DNA of 64,000 nucleotides from NCBI GenBank assembly GCA_014904985.1, contig MU129003.1, positions 62,001-126,000 of the forward strand, written 5' to 3'. Position numbers and translations under genes: made by a program. The stretch is from Hydnum rufescens UP504. Taxonomy: Eukaryota > Basidiomycota > Agaricomycetes > Cantharellales > Hydnaceae. Below the pieces are notes generated by a model. The model saw nothing but the letters and a program-made list of their open reading frames with translations. It searched no databases and had not been told where the DNA came from. This document shows, in pieces, positions 47,875 to 60,000 of the stretch. Within the stretch, counting starts at the first letter, position 1, and each line of letters starts with the position of its first letter.

Positions 47875-50800
47875 ATGGAGGTACCGCGTCCTATTGCGTT
47901 CGCTGAACACTTGCAACTTTCTTCTCTCGGAATCCAGCCAGCCTCCATATCCTTCCAGGTAGAATTCGACTGCGCAGGATCCTCGCTCCACCCCAGCTAA
48001 TTGGCCCGTTCTCCTATAGACATTAACTCTGGAATCTGATCACTTTATTTGTGTGCGAGAGACAATCGGAGACCAGAACCAGGTCGTTATCATCGACCTT
48101 TCTGATGCCAATAATGTCATGCGACGACCCATCACTGCCGATTCGGCCATTATGCACCCCAGGCAAAAAATCATTGCTCTGAAAGGTATTCCCCTCTAAA
48201 TCTGGACTGCAGTGTCGCCCTGTTTATGCCTTCCATTTTTTTCCCGTTAGCTCAGCGACAGCTCCAAGTATTCAACATCGAAACCAAGTCCAAAGTCAAG
48301 TCGCATATAATCAACGAGGATGTTGTCTTTTGGAAATGGATATCTGACTCTACTATCGGTATTGCTACTGATACTGCCGTATTCCACTGGAGCATCGTGG
48401 ATTCCACTTCCCCCCCGACGAAAATTTTCGACAGACATGCCACGCTCGCTGGTGCTCAGATTATCAACTACCGCGTCTCTGTCGATGAAAAATGGCTGGT
48501 CCTCGTTGGTATCTCTGGGAACACGACTAATCCACAGGCCTTCAAGGTCAAGGGTGCGATGCAGCTCTACAGCCGCGAGCGCGGCGTTAGCCAACCTATT
48601 GAAGGACACGCGGCTGCCTTTGCGGAATTGAAACTTGATGGGCTCCGGCACCCACCAAGCTTTTCACCTTTGCTATACGCACTGCTACCGGGGCGAAAGT
48701 ATGTAATCCCCATCGCCTTTTCAGCCCCAATAGGCACCACTAAGGTCTTCCCCCGTTAGCTTCACATCGTCGAAATTGACCACAATGCAGCGAATCCGGC
48801 CTTCCCTAAAAAGGCTGTCGATGTCTTCTTCCCTACGGAAGCACAGAACGACTTCCCTGTTGCCATGCAGATTTCCAAGCAACACGGCATTATCTATCTC
48901 GTAACAAAATATGGTTTTATTCACCTATACGACCTCGAAACCGGCACCTGTGTCTACATGAATCGTATCTCTGGAGAGACGATCTTTGTCACTGCCGAAC
49001 ATGAATTAAGCCACGGAATTATTGGGGTCAACAAGAAAGGGCAGGTCCTCAGTGTCAACATTGACGAACAGACCATTATTCCGTATATTCTTAATGTCCT
49101 CAACAATACCGAACTCGCCGTAAAGCTCGCGAGTCGGGCGAACCTTCCTGGAGCGGATGACTTATATGTCAAGCAATTCCAACAGCTCTTCACCACTGGC
49201 CAATTTGCCGAGGCCGCCAAAATTGCAGCCAACTCGCCGAGGGTTAGTTCCTATCATATTTTGTTCATTACCCCTGAAAGTAATCCAATATTCTGGGTAG
49301 GGCATCCTTCGCACTCCGCAGACAATCGAGATGTTTAAGCAGGTACCTGTCCAACCTGGAACCCTGTCCCCTATCCTGCAATACTTCGGTATCCTCCTAG
49401 AGAAGGGCGAACTTAACAAGCACGAGTCTCTCGAACTCGCTCGTCCTGTACTCGCTCAGGGCCGTAAGCAACTCTTGGAAAAATGGCTGAAAGAGAACAA
49501 GGTGGATGCATCTCGATCATTTGGGAAATGCCGAATCTGAACTCTTGCGGTCCCTATCATAGCTTGAATGTACAGAAGAGCTCGGTGATATCGTCAGGTT
49601 AAACGACATGACGCTTGCTCTGTCTGTCTATCTTCGTGCCAATGTTCCGAACAAGGTCGTTGCATGTTTCGCTGAGACCGGGCAGTTCGAGAAGATCGTA
49701 CTCTACTCGAAAAAGGTTGGATACACACCAGATTATGGGAGTCTCCTGCAGCATATCATGAGAGTCAGTCCCGAGAAAGGGGCTGAATTTGCTAGCCAGC
49801 TGGTAAACGACGAAACTGGCCCGTTGGTTGATGTTGAACGGGTTTGTGCCTTATTTACTTACATTCGACGGTAATCATCCCTGATGTTTACCTTATCTTG
49901 GACGTCATGGATAGGTTGTCGATATTTTCATGTCTCAAAACCTTATCCAACCTGCCACATCCTTCCTCCTGGATGCTTTGAAGGAGAACAAGCCCGAGGA
50001 CGCTCATCTTCAGACACGGCTTCTCGAGATGAACCTTGTGCACGCACCACAGGTGGCCGATGCCATACTCGGCAATGAAATGTTTTCCCACTATGATCGC
50101 CCCAGGATCGCCAACTTGTGTGAGAGGGCCGGTTTGTTGCAGAGGGCCAGTGAATTTGCTACTGTTTCCGGATGAAGACTGATGATAATCTTGACCCGCT
50201 TAGGCTCTCCAACATTACGAGGATCTGGCTGATATCAAGCGCGTTGTTGTACATGCCAAGGTGCTAAGCCCTGAGGTACGTTTAACTATGGTGATTGTTT
50301 CACGTTGCGACTTACAAACAGCACCCTACCATCGCAGTGGCTTGTTAATTACTTCGTCCGCCTTACTACCGAACAGTCATTCGCGTGTATGAACGAAATG
50401 CTCCGTGTCAATATCCGGGAGAATTTGCAAGTCGTTGTCCAGATTGCCACCAAGTACTCTGATATTCTCGGCCCCGTTAAGCTTATCGAGATGTTTGAGG
50501 CGTTCAAGAGCTTCGAAGGTCAGACACAGTTCCACAACTATATACTTAGATGCTAACCTTCATTCTAATTTTAAATAGGCCTGTATTACTATCTGGGTTC
50601 GGTTGTCAACTTGAGCCAGGATCCCGAAGTCCATTTCAAATATATCCAAGCCGCTACTCGAACCGGTCAAATCCGTGAAGTCGAGCGCATCTGCCGTGAG
50701 AGTAACTACTACAACCCCGAGAAAGTCAAGAACTTCCTCAAAGAAGCGAAACTTGCCGACCAACTCCCCCTCATCATTGTTTGCGACCGTTTCGACTTCG

Positions 50801-53800
50801 TCCATGATCTCGTGCTCTATCTGTACCAGAATGGACTGGTAAAGTTCATCGAAGTTTACGTGCAGCGCGTGAATTCGGCGAGGACCCCCCAGGTTATTGG
50901 TGGACTTTTAGACGTTGACTGCGACGAGACCACCATCAAAGGCCTCTTAGCCTCAGTTGTGGGAATTTTCCCAATTGAGGAGCTCGTTGAAGAGGTCGAG
51001 AAACGTAATCGTCTGAAATTGATTCTTCCTTGGGTCGAGGCGCGGATCGCGAGTGGGCAGCAGGACTCAGCTTTGTTCAATGCACTCGCTAAGATCTCCA
51101 TCGACAGCAATAATAACCCAGAGACATTCCTTAAGGAAAACAATGTATGTATCGATCACATTGGGCAGACAAGTCCTTACTAACCGTCGTGTCGATTTGT
51201 GCAGCTATACGAACCACTTGTGGTTGGGAAGTACTGCGAGAAGCGGGATCCGTACCTTGCCTATATTGCTTATGCAAAAGGCTTTTGTGATGATGAGCTC
51301 ATTTCAATCACTAACGACAACTCGATGTTCAAGCATCAGGCGCGATACCTTGTTAAGAGACGTCGGATGGAACTCTGGTCACAAGTGCTTTCTTCCAGCA
51401 ATATCCACCGCCGTCAACTGATTGACCAGGCATGTTACTCATCCAATACCACTGCTACGTTTTCTCACCCTTCTCCCCTTAGATCACTGCAACCGCACTT
51501 CCAGAGTCAACAGATCCCGATGATGTTTCCGCCACGGTTAAAGCCTTCATGGCTGCCGACCTTCCTATAGAGCTCATCGAAATGCTCGAAAAGATTGTTA
51601 TAGAACCATCACCATTTAGCGATAATCGCAATCTCCAGAATCTTCTCCTCCTTACCGCAATCCGCTCGCACAAGGCCAAGGTCGATGGATATATTGCCAA
51701 GCTGTCCAACTATGACCATCTTGACATTGCTCGCATTGCCACCGAACATAACCTATTCGAAGAAGCTTTTACGATCTATCAGAAATACGACGAGCATGCC
51801 CTCGCCATGAACGTTCTCGTGGAACATATTGTCAGCATCGACCGCGGGCTTGATTACGCCAACAAGATTAACAAACCTGAGGTGTGGAGTCGTCTCGCGA
51901 AAGCCCAATTAGATGGTCTTCGGATCAAAGATTCTATCGGTAAGCTTGTCGCTGATACTATTCCCTTCAGCACTTTATTGCCCTGTCTCGACAGATTCGT
52001 ATATCAAAGCCGGAGATCCTTCCAATTTCGTGGAAGTGATCGAAATCGCTAATCGCGCTGGCAAACAAGACGATCTTGTCCGGTATCTTCAAATGGCGCG
52101 CAAGACCCTCCGGGAACCAAAGATCGACACCGAGCTAGCGTACGCATACGCTAAGACCGACCGTCTACATGACATGGAGGACTTCTTGGGCATGACCAAT
52201 GTCGCTGATATCTTAGATGTCGGAGAGAAATGTTTCAACGATGAATTATACCAAGCTGCGAAGTTGTTGTTCTCGAGCATCTCCAACTGGGCGCGACTCG
52301 CGACTACTCTCATTTATTTGGGGGAGAACCAAGCTGCAGTGGAGAGTGCGAGAAAAGCTGGCAACACCGAGTGCGAGCTGCTAAAGTTTGGGAAATTTTG
52401 ACCTATTACCTAACCGCTGTTGCTCTTCAGGGTCTGGAAGCAAGTTCACCGTGCTTGCATCAAGAAAGCCGAATTCCGATTGGCGCGTGATATACGCATT
52501 ATTTGCGACGTACAATGCATTTTCTGATGCCGATATTTAAACAGGCTCAAATTTGTGGTCTCAATATCATTGTGCACGCGGTGCGAGTCCAATCCTCTCA
52601 CTCTCATACGAGAATTGCTTAGTCATATCTGTTACTTACAGGAAGAACTTCCTGGCATCTTGAAACTTTATGAATATGATGGCCATTTCGATGAGGTTAT
52701 CTCACTCCTTGAAGCCGGTTTGAGCTTGGAACGGGCACACGTGAGTTTTCGCCGTCGTCGCATGTAAAGACCTCCCTCAATGCCTTTTCTTATTCAGATG
52801 GGAATTTTTACCGAGCTTTCAATCCTCTATAGCAAGTACAAGCCCGAAAAACGTCAGTATCCAACACTAGGCTTTCTTGTCCTCTCTAATCCTTCCCTGT
52901 AGTTATGGAGCATCTTAAACTGTTCGTCTCGCGTGTCAATATCCCCAAGGTATGCTTCATCTTCCCCTTCTTCACGTGTATTGCTAATGCAGGCTTGGTG
53001 TAGGTGATCAAAGCCACTGAAAAGGCACACCTTTGGCCCGAGCTGGTGTATCTCTATGTCAAATATGACGAATTTGTGGGTTCTTCTTGGTTTGTTTGCG
53101 TGCCTTTGACTGACTGGTGCCACAGGACAATGCTGCGCTTGCGATGATGGAACGCGCCGCTGATGCCTGGGACCACAATCAATTCAAGGATGTTATCGTC
53201 CGCGCAGCAAACCTCGAAATGTGAGTGAAACCAGGCATCATACTACGATTCTGTTTTGTTAATCCTGGCCTTCGCAGTTACTACAAGGTACAGATCAGAA
53301 ATAATGTTTAATGGCACCATTGGTTTGCTCACACTTTTACCTAGGCCCTGAGCTTCTACTTGGAGGAACAACCGATATTGCTCCCCGATCTCCTTACCGT
53401 CCTGATCCCGCGAATTGACCACATCCGAGTCGTGAGGATGTTCAGCCATACCGACAACCTCCCTCTCATCAAGCCCTATCTAATCGCCGTGCAGCATGTT
53501 CGTAGTTAGTCAGAGTGTGAGGATTCAGACACTCACTGATTTTGATTTAGCTCAATGTTGCAGCGGTCAATGACGCATACAACAGCGTTCTAATCGACGA
53601 AGAGGATTACAAAACGCTCCGAGATTCGATTGATAGCTTTGATCGGTTTGACCCTATAGCTCTGGCCGCAAAACTAGAGAAACATCCCTTGCTCGAGTTC
53701 CGTAGGTTAGCTGCACATCTGTACAAGGTTCGTCGCTCAATTTCAATCACCTACGGTCACATTAATGTTCTCGTTTGCGCAGAAAAATTCGCGCTGGGAG

Positions 53801-54359
53801 ACTTCAATAGCGTTGTCGAAAGAAGACAAGCTTTTCAAGGATGCAATCGTTACTGCGGCGGCGTCAAATTCCACAGAGGTGGCTGAGGAGCTGCTTACAT
53901 ATTTTGTTGTCATTGGAAATCGGGAGTGTTTCGCGGCTCTCCTCTACGTGTGTTTCGACTTGCTTCGATCAGATGTGGTCATGGATCTCTCGTGGCAGCA
54001 TGGACTCAATGATTATTTCATGCCTTATCAAATACAATGCCAACGATCACTAGTGGAGAAGGTATGTTGATGCTATGCTTGCAATCGTAATCATTCCAAA
54101 TTTGCTATTTCCAGGTGGCGGCCTTGGAGAAGGACGTCAAGGAGCGCGCAAAACGTGACTCGCAGAAGGACCAGGCTGAGTCGGAGGCACCTATTCTGAA
54201 CCCCGGTCTCAACCAGCTGCTCTTGACACAAGGAGGGTATGTACCCTGAAGTATGCTTGACGTGATTTGGGGTGCTGATATCTTTCCAGGTTGGGAGCGA
54301 GCGTTGCCCCCCTCATCTATGCGAATGGGACAGGGATCCCGCCAGTTTTTGGGTATTAG
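47875..54359 (+). CDS. CHC1: Clathrin heavy chain
   Basis: Scaffold leg of the clathrin triskelion, acting in endocytosis and Golgi-endosome transport. The start [15 protein letters not shown] matches the N-terminal propeller opening. The propeller continues with [19 protein letters not shown] and [21 protein letters not shown]. The linker and alpha-zigzag CHCR repeats run through the remaining exons, for example LDRF-type blocks at 51550-52400, [19 protein letters not shown] and [19 protein letters not shown]. The trimerisation hub region includes [20 protein letters not shown] and the C terminus ends PPVFGY at TAG 54357-54359. The intron at 52483-52544 seems to have a GC donor. The gene is otherwise a full-length, well preserved copy; BET2 starts 148 bases after it on the same strand. 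Confidence 0.95.
52483..52544 (+). other. Candidate GC-AG intron in clathrin heavy chain
   Basis: Family sequence requires EFRL followed by AQICGLNII. The upstream exon ends CGA TTG and the downstream exon begins GCT CAA at 52545 after AAACAG. The base pair after TTG is GC (GCGCGT). The nearest GT donor (52487) gives the wrong phase. Confidence 0.5.
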
Positions 54360-54507
54360 AACCTTGAATGCGTTCCCGGACTGATTTCCTGCGTATAATT
54401 CTCCTCCTTTCGTTGTAATACGCCCTCCATATTTATTGCTTGTAGACTGGTCACGAGTCTACTAGTATACCACCTAACGGCAAACTCCGAGAGCTAGAAC
54501 TCCAGAG

Positions 54508-55901
54508 ATGGGATCAAAGGAGCTTGCGACGTTGGTGCACGTCTCGTATATTCAGTCGCTTGGTAAAGTCCGTAACACGGGCTAGGACAAAGGGATATAT
54601 CCGTTGTCTCATGGCTTTCTGGGGTAGGCCACGGATGATCTAGCGTACCATCTGACTGCACACCTACGGCTGAACGCCATATATTGGGGATTGATGGCCC
54701 TCTGTGTCATGAAGCATAAAGATGCCCTCGATCGGGGAGAAATGATAGAATTCGTGATGAGCTGTTGGGATGATGAGGCTGGTGTGTGCCGACTTGTGGA
54801 TTGAGCATATGATTCACCATCGTAATTCCTCTCACAATTTCTTCCATAGGGGGGTTTGGGGCGCATCCAGATCACGATGCTCATATTGTACCAACCTTGA
54901 GCGCCATACAAATTCTCCACATCCTCGATGCCCCGGATCAGGTGGATGTACCAAGAATTGTTTCTTGTGCGTCTGTTTTACCTATTTGGTCATGACGGCC
55001 ATTATCTTAGCTAACGTTGACTGCAGATGTCATTTCTCTTCAGAATTCTTCTGGATCCTTTTCAGGGGACCAATTTGGGGAGACAGACACAAGATTCACC
55101 TATTGCGCTGTGTCAATTTTATCTCTTCTTGGAAAATTGGATACACTGGATGAACAAAAAACGATTGGATACTTACGGAAATGCAGAAACTTTGATGGGG
55201 GATTTGGAAACACTGAAGGTGCGGAAAGCCACGCTGCGCAAGGTTAGTCTTCTTTAGGAATCAAGATGAGTCAATATCATATATTGAGTTCTGTCCTTGT
55301 AGTATTTGTCTGCGTGGCTACCCTAGCAATTCTAGATCGACTGGATGAAGTTGACCAAGACATGCTTGGATGGTGGCTAGCTGAGCGTCAGTTACCGAAT
55401 GGTGGCCTGAATGGTCGTCCGGAAAAGCTTGAAGATGTGAATGTTTGGATGCCTTCAGACTCGTATGTTTTTGAACTGAGGAAGATTTCTCTTCAGGTGT
55501 GCTACAGCTTCTGGGTGCTCTCTTCCCTCTCAATCTTAAAACGGGTACACTGGATCGATGCAAATTCTCTCATCTCCTTTATACTCTCGGCTCAGGAAAG
55601 TATGGCTTCAGTTTTTTCCTACTTTCCCACTGACACACATTTCAGGACCTTGAAGGTGGAGGGATAGCAGATCGACCAGGAGATACGGCTGATGTCTTTC
55701 ATACAGTATTCGGTGCCGCAGGTGGGAAGGACCCGGTATTGGCCCACGATGTTGATAGCTCATGATCTACGTCCAGGACTTTCCTTGCTTGGCTATCCAG
55801 ATCTTGATGATCTGGATCCCGTTTATTGCATGCCCTCGCGCCTCATCGAGAGCCTAGGACTCAAGAAAGATTGGGTCGCTCTGGGACGAAGAACGTTGTG
55901 A
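54508..55901 (+). CDS. BET2: Rab geranylgeranyltransferase beta subunit
   Basis: Catalytic beta subunit that prenylates Rab GTPases (with the alpha subunit and Rab escort protein). The start [20 protein letters not shown] splices in phase to [21 protein letters not shown], the typical opening. Prenyltransferase (alpha-alpha barrel) repeats follow: [54 protein letters not shown] and [13 protein letters not shown]. The zinc-ligand Asp and Cys lie in LEDVCYS, and the His in [11 protein letters not shown]. The C-terminal exon is [19 protein letters not shown]. Repeats, length and gene layout are complete. It is followed by about 1.1 kb of non-coding DNA. Confidence 0.92.
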
Positions 55902-57023
55902 AGGCGTAATTCTGAAAGGTATTTATTACGCTGTTGCGCAGGGCCTTTAGTAGCGCAAAGAAAATTTGTAGCGCGCATTTGATTGTCCCGACACATGTCG
56001 TAAGTTTCATCTGAAGCATACGAAGCTCTCCTGGTCGATAGTAAACTCAATCCAGTGAAAGAAATCAATCTGTGTACCGCAACAATGGCCCGAAACCGAA
56101 TTTTGACCACTTCTGCAATACAGGAGATGGTGTCAAATTTGGGTGTGCACCAGATAGGCATGTCCGTCATTCACAATAGGTTGTGACATTAAGACTACCT
56201 GGAACCTCAAGAATTACTTCTCTAGCACGTCAAGCACGAAGCACACAATCGACAATGTAAGGACGCACAGTAAGGCAACACACGGGGCAAGAATCGATTG
56301 TTCATTAGGGCGTAGGGTGAAGCATCACAGAACTCATAGATAAGGAAGAGGACTCGTCCAAATCTCAGAGCAACGCACGGCACATTCCCCCTATTATAAC
56401 CAAAGCATCGTACCGACCTGAAAATGTTACACTTCTGACTTCCCAACCAGGTACTTGTCCTGGGGCTATCCACAAAACTGACCGCAGTCACAGCGGGACG
56501 CAAAGGCAAACAACGGTGGCGGCTCTTAGCGTGCAATTTCCAAGGTTTTTAGCACGAGCCCCTGGAAGGCATGGTGTAGTACGCGTTATCCGATGTCAAG
56601 AAGCCTAGGCACGCTGCCCTGTTGAAGAGGGCACTATCTCCCTCTTTCTGATGTGCTAGTGTTTCCCCCATAGTGAAGACTGAGAAAAGCACCACCCTGA
56701 CATATGCGCGAAGAATTGCAGTAGCTTATGTGTTGTGCCATCGTTGAGAAAAGTTGACAGGGCATCCGACGAAATCTCCTTACTGATCCTCAACCTATCC
56801 ATCAATAGGGGTGGAGGCTGGAAATAATATCCTGGCGGTACGCTCTCAGGTCACGCGAGTTACGCAGTACGGACAAGACCGAAGTGCGTGGCAAACTCCA
56901 TTTTGCGTTTCGAGAAAGACCACTCAACGCTCGGGGACGCAAAGGCACTCCAGCATTATATTTCAGTATACTGCTCTATTGCGAACCACCTGGAACTGAA
57001 TGGAGCGCACCAGGGGAGCTGGC
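55902..57023. other. Spacer upstream of POL1
   Basis: About 1.1 kb. Short frames on both strands show no family. It contains the POL1 promoter with an ACGCGT word at 56581-56586. Nothing else can be supported. Confidence 0.45.
56581..56586. promoter_or_regulatory. MluI cell-cycle box (ACGCGT) upstream of POL1
   Basis: ACGCGT is the binding word of MBF, which drives G1/S expression of DNA replication genes including POL1 in yeasts. Here it is about 440 bases before the start. A single six-base word can occur by chance, so the function is tentative. Confidence 0.3.
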
Positions 57024-60000
57024 ATGTCCACTAAACCGGACAAATTCGCAGCATTGAGAGCGGCGCGTCAGGGCCAGGCGCGGATCAAGCAATGGAAAGT
57101 CGGTGGCCTTATACCGCATTCATGATTCCTTCTACGGATTGACGCGTATTTCATTGCAGGACATAGAAGACGACGAGCTCTATGACGAGGTAGATGAGAA
57201 TCAGTATAAAAATATCGTCAAGGGCAGACTACAAGAAGATGACTTCGTCATTGATGATGATGGAGGTGGATATGCTGACAATGGGATGGATGACTGGGAC
57301 GTCCCAGATTCAGCCCTCGGACACCTTATGGATGCAGACAGCGATGAAGACGAGCGGCCGAGTGCGTTCAATGTTAATGACAGCGTGTTTGGATGTCTAA
57401 ATCCCCATCATCACCAGCTACAAAGAAAGCGAAAGCTCCCAAGGCCACTAAATCCGACAGGACCAAGGTCTCAAAGCCCAAGGAAGAGCCCCATATACAT
57501 GTCTCGGCCACTGCATCCGCATATCGTCGCGCCGTCGCGCCCGAGAAGGAAGCAGACTTTATGAGCAGTATATTCTCTGCTCTTGACGCGAACATGGACC
57601 TCCCACAGCCGAAAACAGCGCGTCCCCAACAATGGCGGAAAAGGAAGTCGAGTCCTGTCCTTGATGCCTCGTCCGATTTCGAGACGCATGCTGTGGACCT
57701 TGGCCCCGGGTCTGGCTCAAATTGGATTAGTCATGGCAACAGTGAGCCATCCTCGGACGCCGTTATTGGGAGCAGTCCCACTAGGCAATCGAAACGTGCT
57801 AGAGTTCAAATAGACACTGATATTAAGGTCGCACGGCAGGTCTCCATGCTCAAGGCGGAGGCATCAGAAAACGATGACGAATTCGATGATATCGAGCCCA
57901 TGGATCTTGGTGTGTTCGATAACATGAATGTTGACGAGCCTCCGGTCCAAGCTAAGTTGGAGCCGGTGAAACCGACGTCACGACCTGCCGAGACCGTCAA
58001 AAAGGATGAGAAAGCCACTCCTGCATGGCTCGAACTCCACTCCAAACTTCTGTCAAATAGTCTTTCAGCAGACGTGGAGGATACTCTCGGCAACTCGAAT
58101 TCAACGATTCCAGGCTCTATAATGGTGGACGCGCTTGAAAAAGATGGCTCTCTCCATTTCTTCTGGCTTGACTACATTGAAATAGACGGTAGACTCTACT
58201 TCACGGGCAAAGTTTTAAACAAGGGTGCCTCTGAGAAGGAGAACAAGTACGTTAGTTGCTGCGTCAAAGTGGAAGGAATCGAGCGTAATCTGTACATTAT
58301 GCCCCGTGACAAGAGAGTCGGTGCGTGTTCTGGGCCGTGGGATTTATTTCGGTGGTACCCATGAAGACTGTTGATTCACTAGAAAACGGGCATGTTACAG
58401 ATGTCGCACCATCCCGAGCAGATGTGTATGCCGACTTTGACATGATGAGAAGGGAGGCGAAGATCAAGTCGTTCGGCAGCAAGTGGGTCAAGCGTAATTA
58501 TGCCTTTGGGACCAAGGACATCCCAGAAAGGGAATGTGACTGGCTCAAAATTATATATAGTTTCAATGGTAAAAGGGACCAGCGACTCGTCGCTGTCTTC
58601 ATTCTTCTGATCTTCTGGGATGATTTAGAAAAGGCGCTACCTACGGGACTTTCCTCCCCTAACATTGCGCACATTCTTGGAGCTCAAACCAGTCCCTTCG
58701 AAATATTCGTGTTGAAGCGGAAGATAATGGGCCCATGCTGGCTGCGAATCCAAAGCCCCGAAGTAAAGCACAATGGCGTATGTAGAGCCATTGTTTTCGC
58801 TGTTTCACCCATGCTCTGGACAACTGACCAGCCCTTTTCATGTTCAGAATTCGTGGTGCAAAATGGAGGCGACAGTCAAAGATCCCAAGAATGTCAATCC
58901 CTTTTCTGATACAGCCGACAACGCTCCACGAGATGTACCCCCGCTGACGATTATGAGTATGGCAATCCGATCTGTAGTGAATCACAAGGTTGCAACTCGA
59001 GAGATTGTCACTGCTAGTGTCCGAGTCTGGGAAAACAGTGTGTAGAGTGGGTATACTCAAATTTTTTGTTGCTGACGAAGAGGCATCTTTCAGATAAGAT
59101 CGATGACCCGACGCCTCCAGACCAGCTCATGTCTACGTCTCATACTATTGTCCGACCCCTAGGCCAGTACCCGCCCGGATTTGAGAAACGAGCTAGAGGC
59201 GAGAAGGCCAAAATGATCCCTGCGCCCTCGGAAAGAGCTCTTCTTGGGAATCTCCTTGGTTAGTCTGGGGCGCACCCTGTGTTTTATTACTCCTAACTCT
59301 GGTCACCAGGTTTAATGCAGAGATACGACCCAGATGTTATAATTGGGCATGGATTCATTGATAACCACTTCGACGTCATCATGCAACGGCTGAAGGAACA
59401 GAAGGTTGAGCATTGGTCCCGTATTGGTCGATTCCGCCGATCCAAACCCCCCATTATTGGACGACAAGGAACCAACGTTAAATACTTAGCAGGGCGGCTC
59501 GTTTGTGACCTTACTAGTGATAGTGCCAAGGTACCATTGACTACTCCTTTTTCCCGCTAATGTAGCCCTTCACCAGCCATGTTCTTTCTTTATCCTAGGG
59601 CATGATTACGTCCACAACTTGGTCACTCACCGAGATGTGTAATACTCACCTTAAGCAACAAAGGGAGGACATCGACCCAGATGACACACCAATATATCTG
59701 GATGGAACGGTCACGAAGCCCGACGTGATGCTACACTTTGTTAAGCACTGCGAAATGGACACATTCTTCCAGATGGCCATTGCGTGTAAAGTCCAGATCC
59801 TTCCACTGACCCGCCAACTAACCAATCTCGCGGGTAACTCTTGGTGAGTGTACCCAACAGATTTCTTCCACTTTGTTTGTATGCCTCACGGGTCACCTTG
59901 AATTAGGCACAAGACGCTCACAGGTGGTCGCTCCGAGCGCAATGAGTACATTCTGTTGCACGAATTTCATCGCCTCAAGTATGTATGTCCTGATAAATTC

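Noticed and set aside
57103..57600. Apparent frameshift in POL1 near 57390
   Set aside because: Explained by a 56-base GT-AG intron at 57362-57417 that restores the frame.
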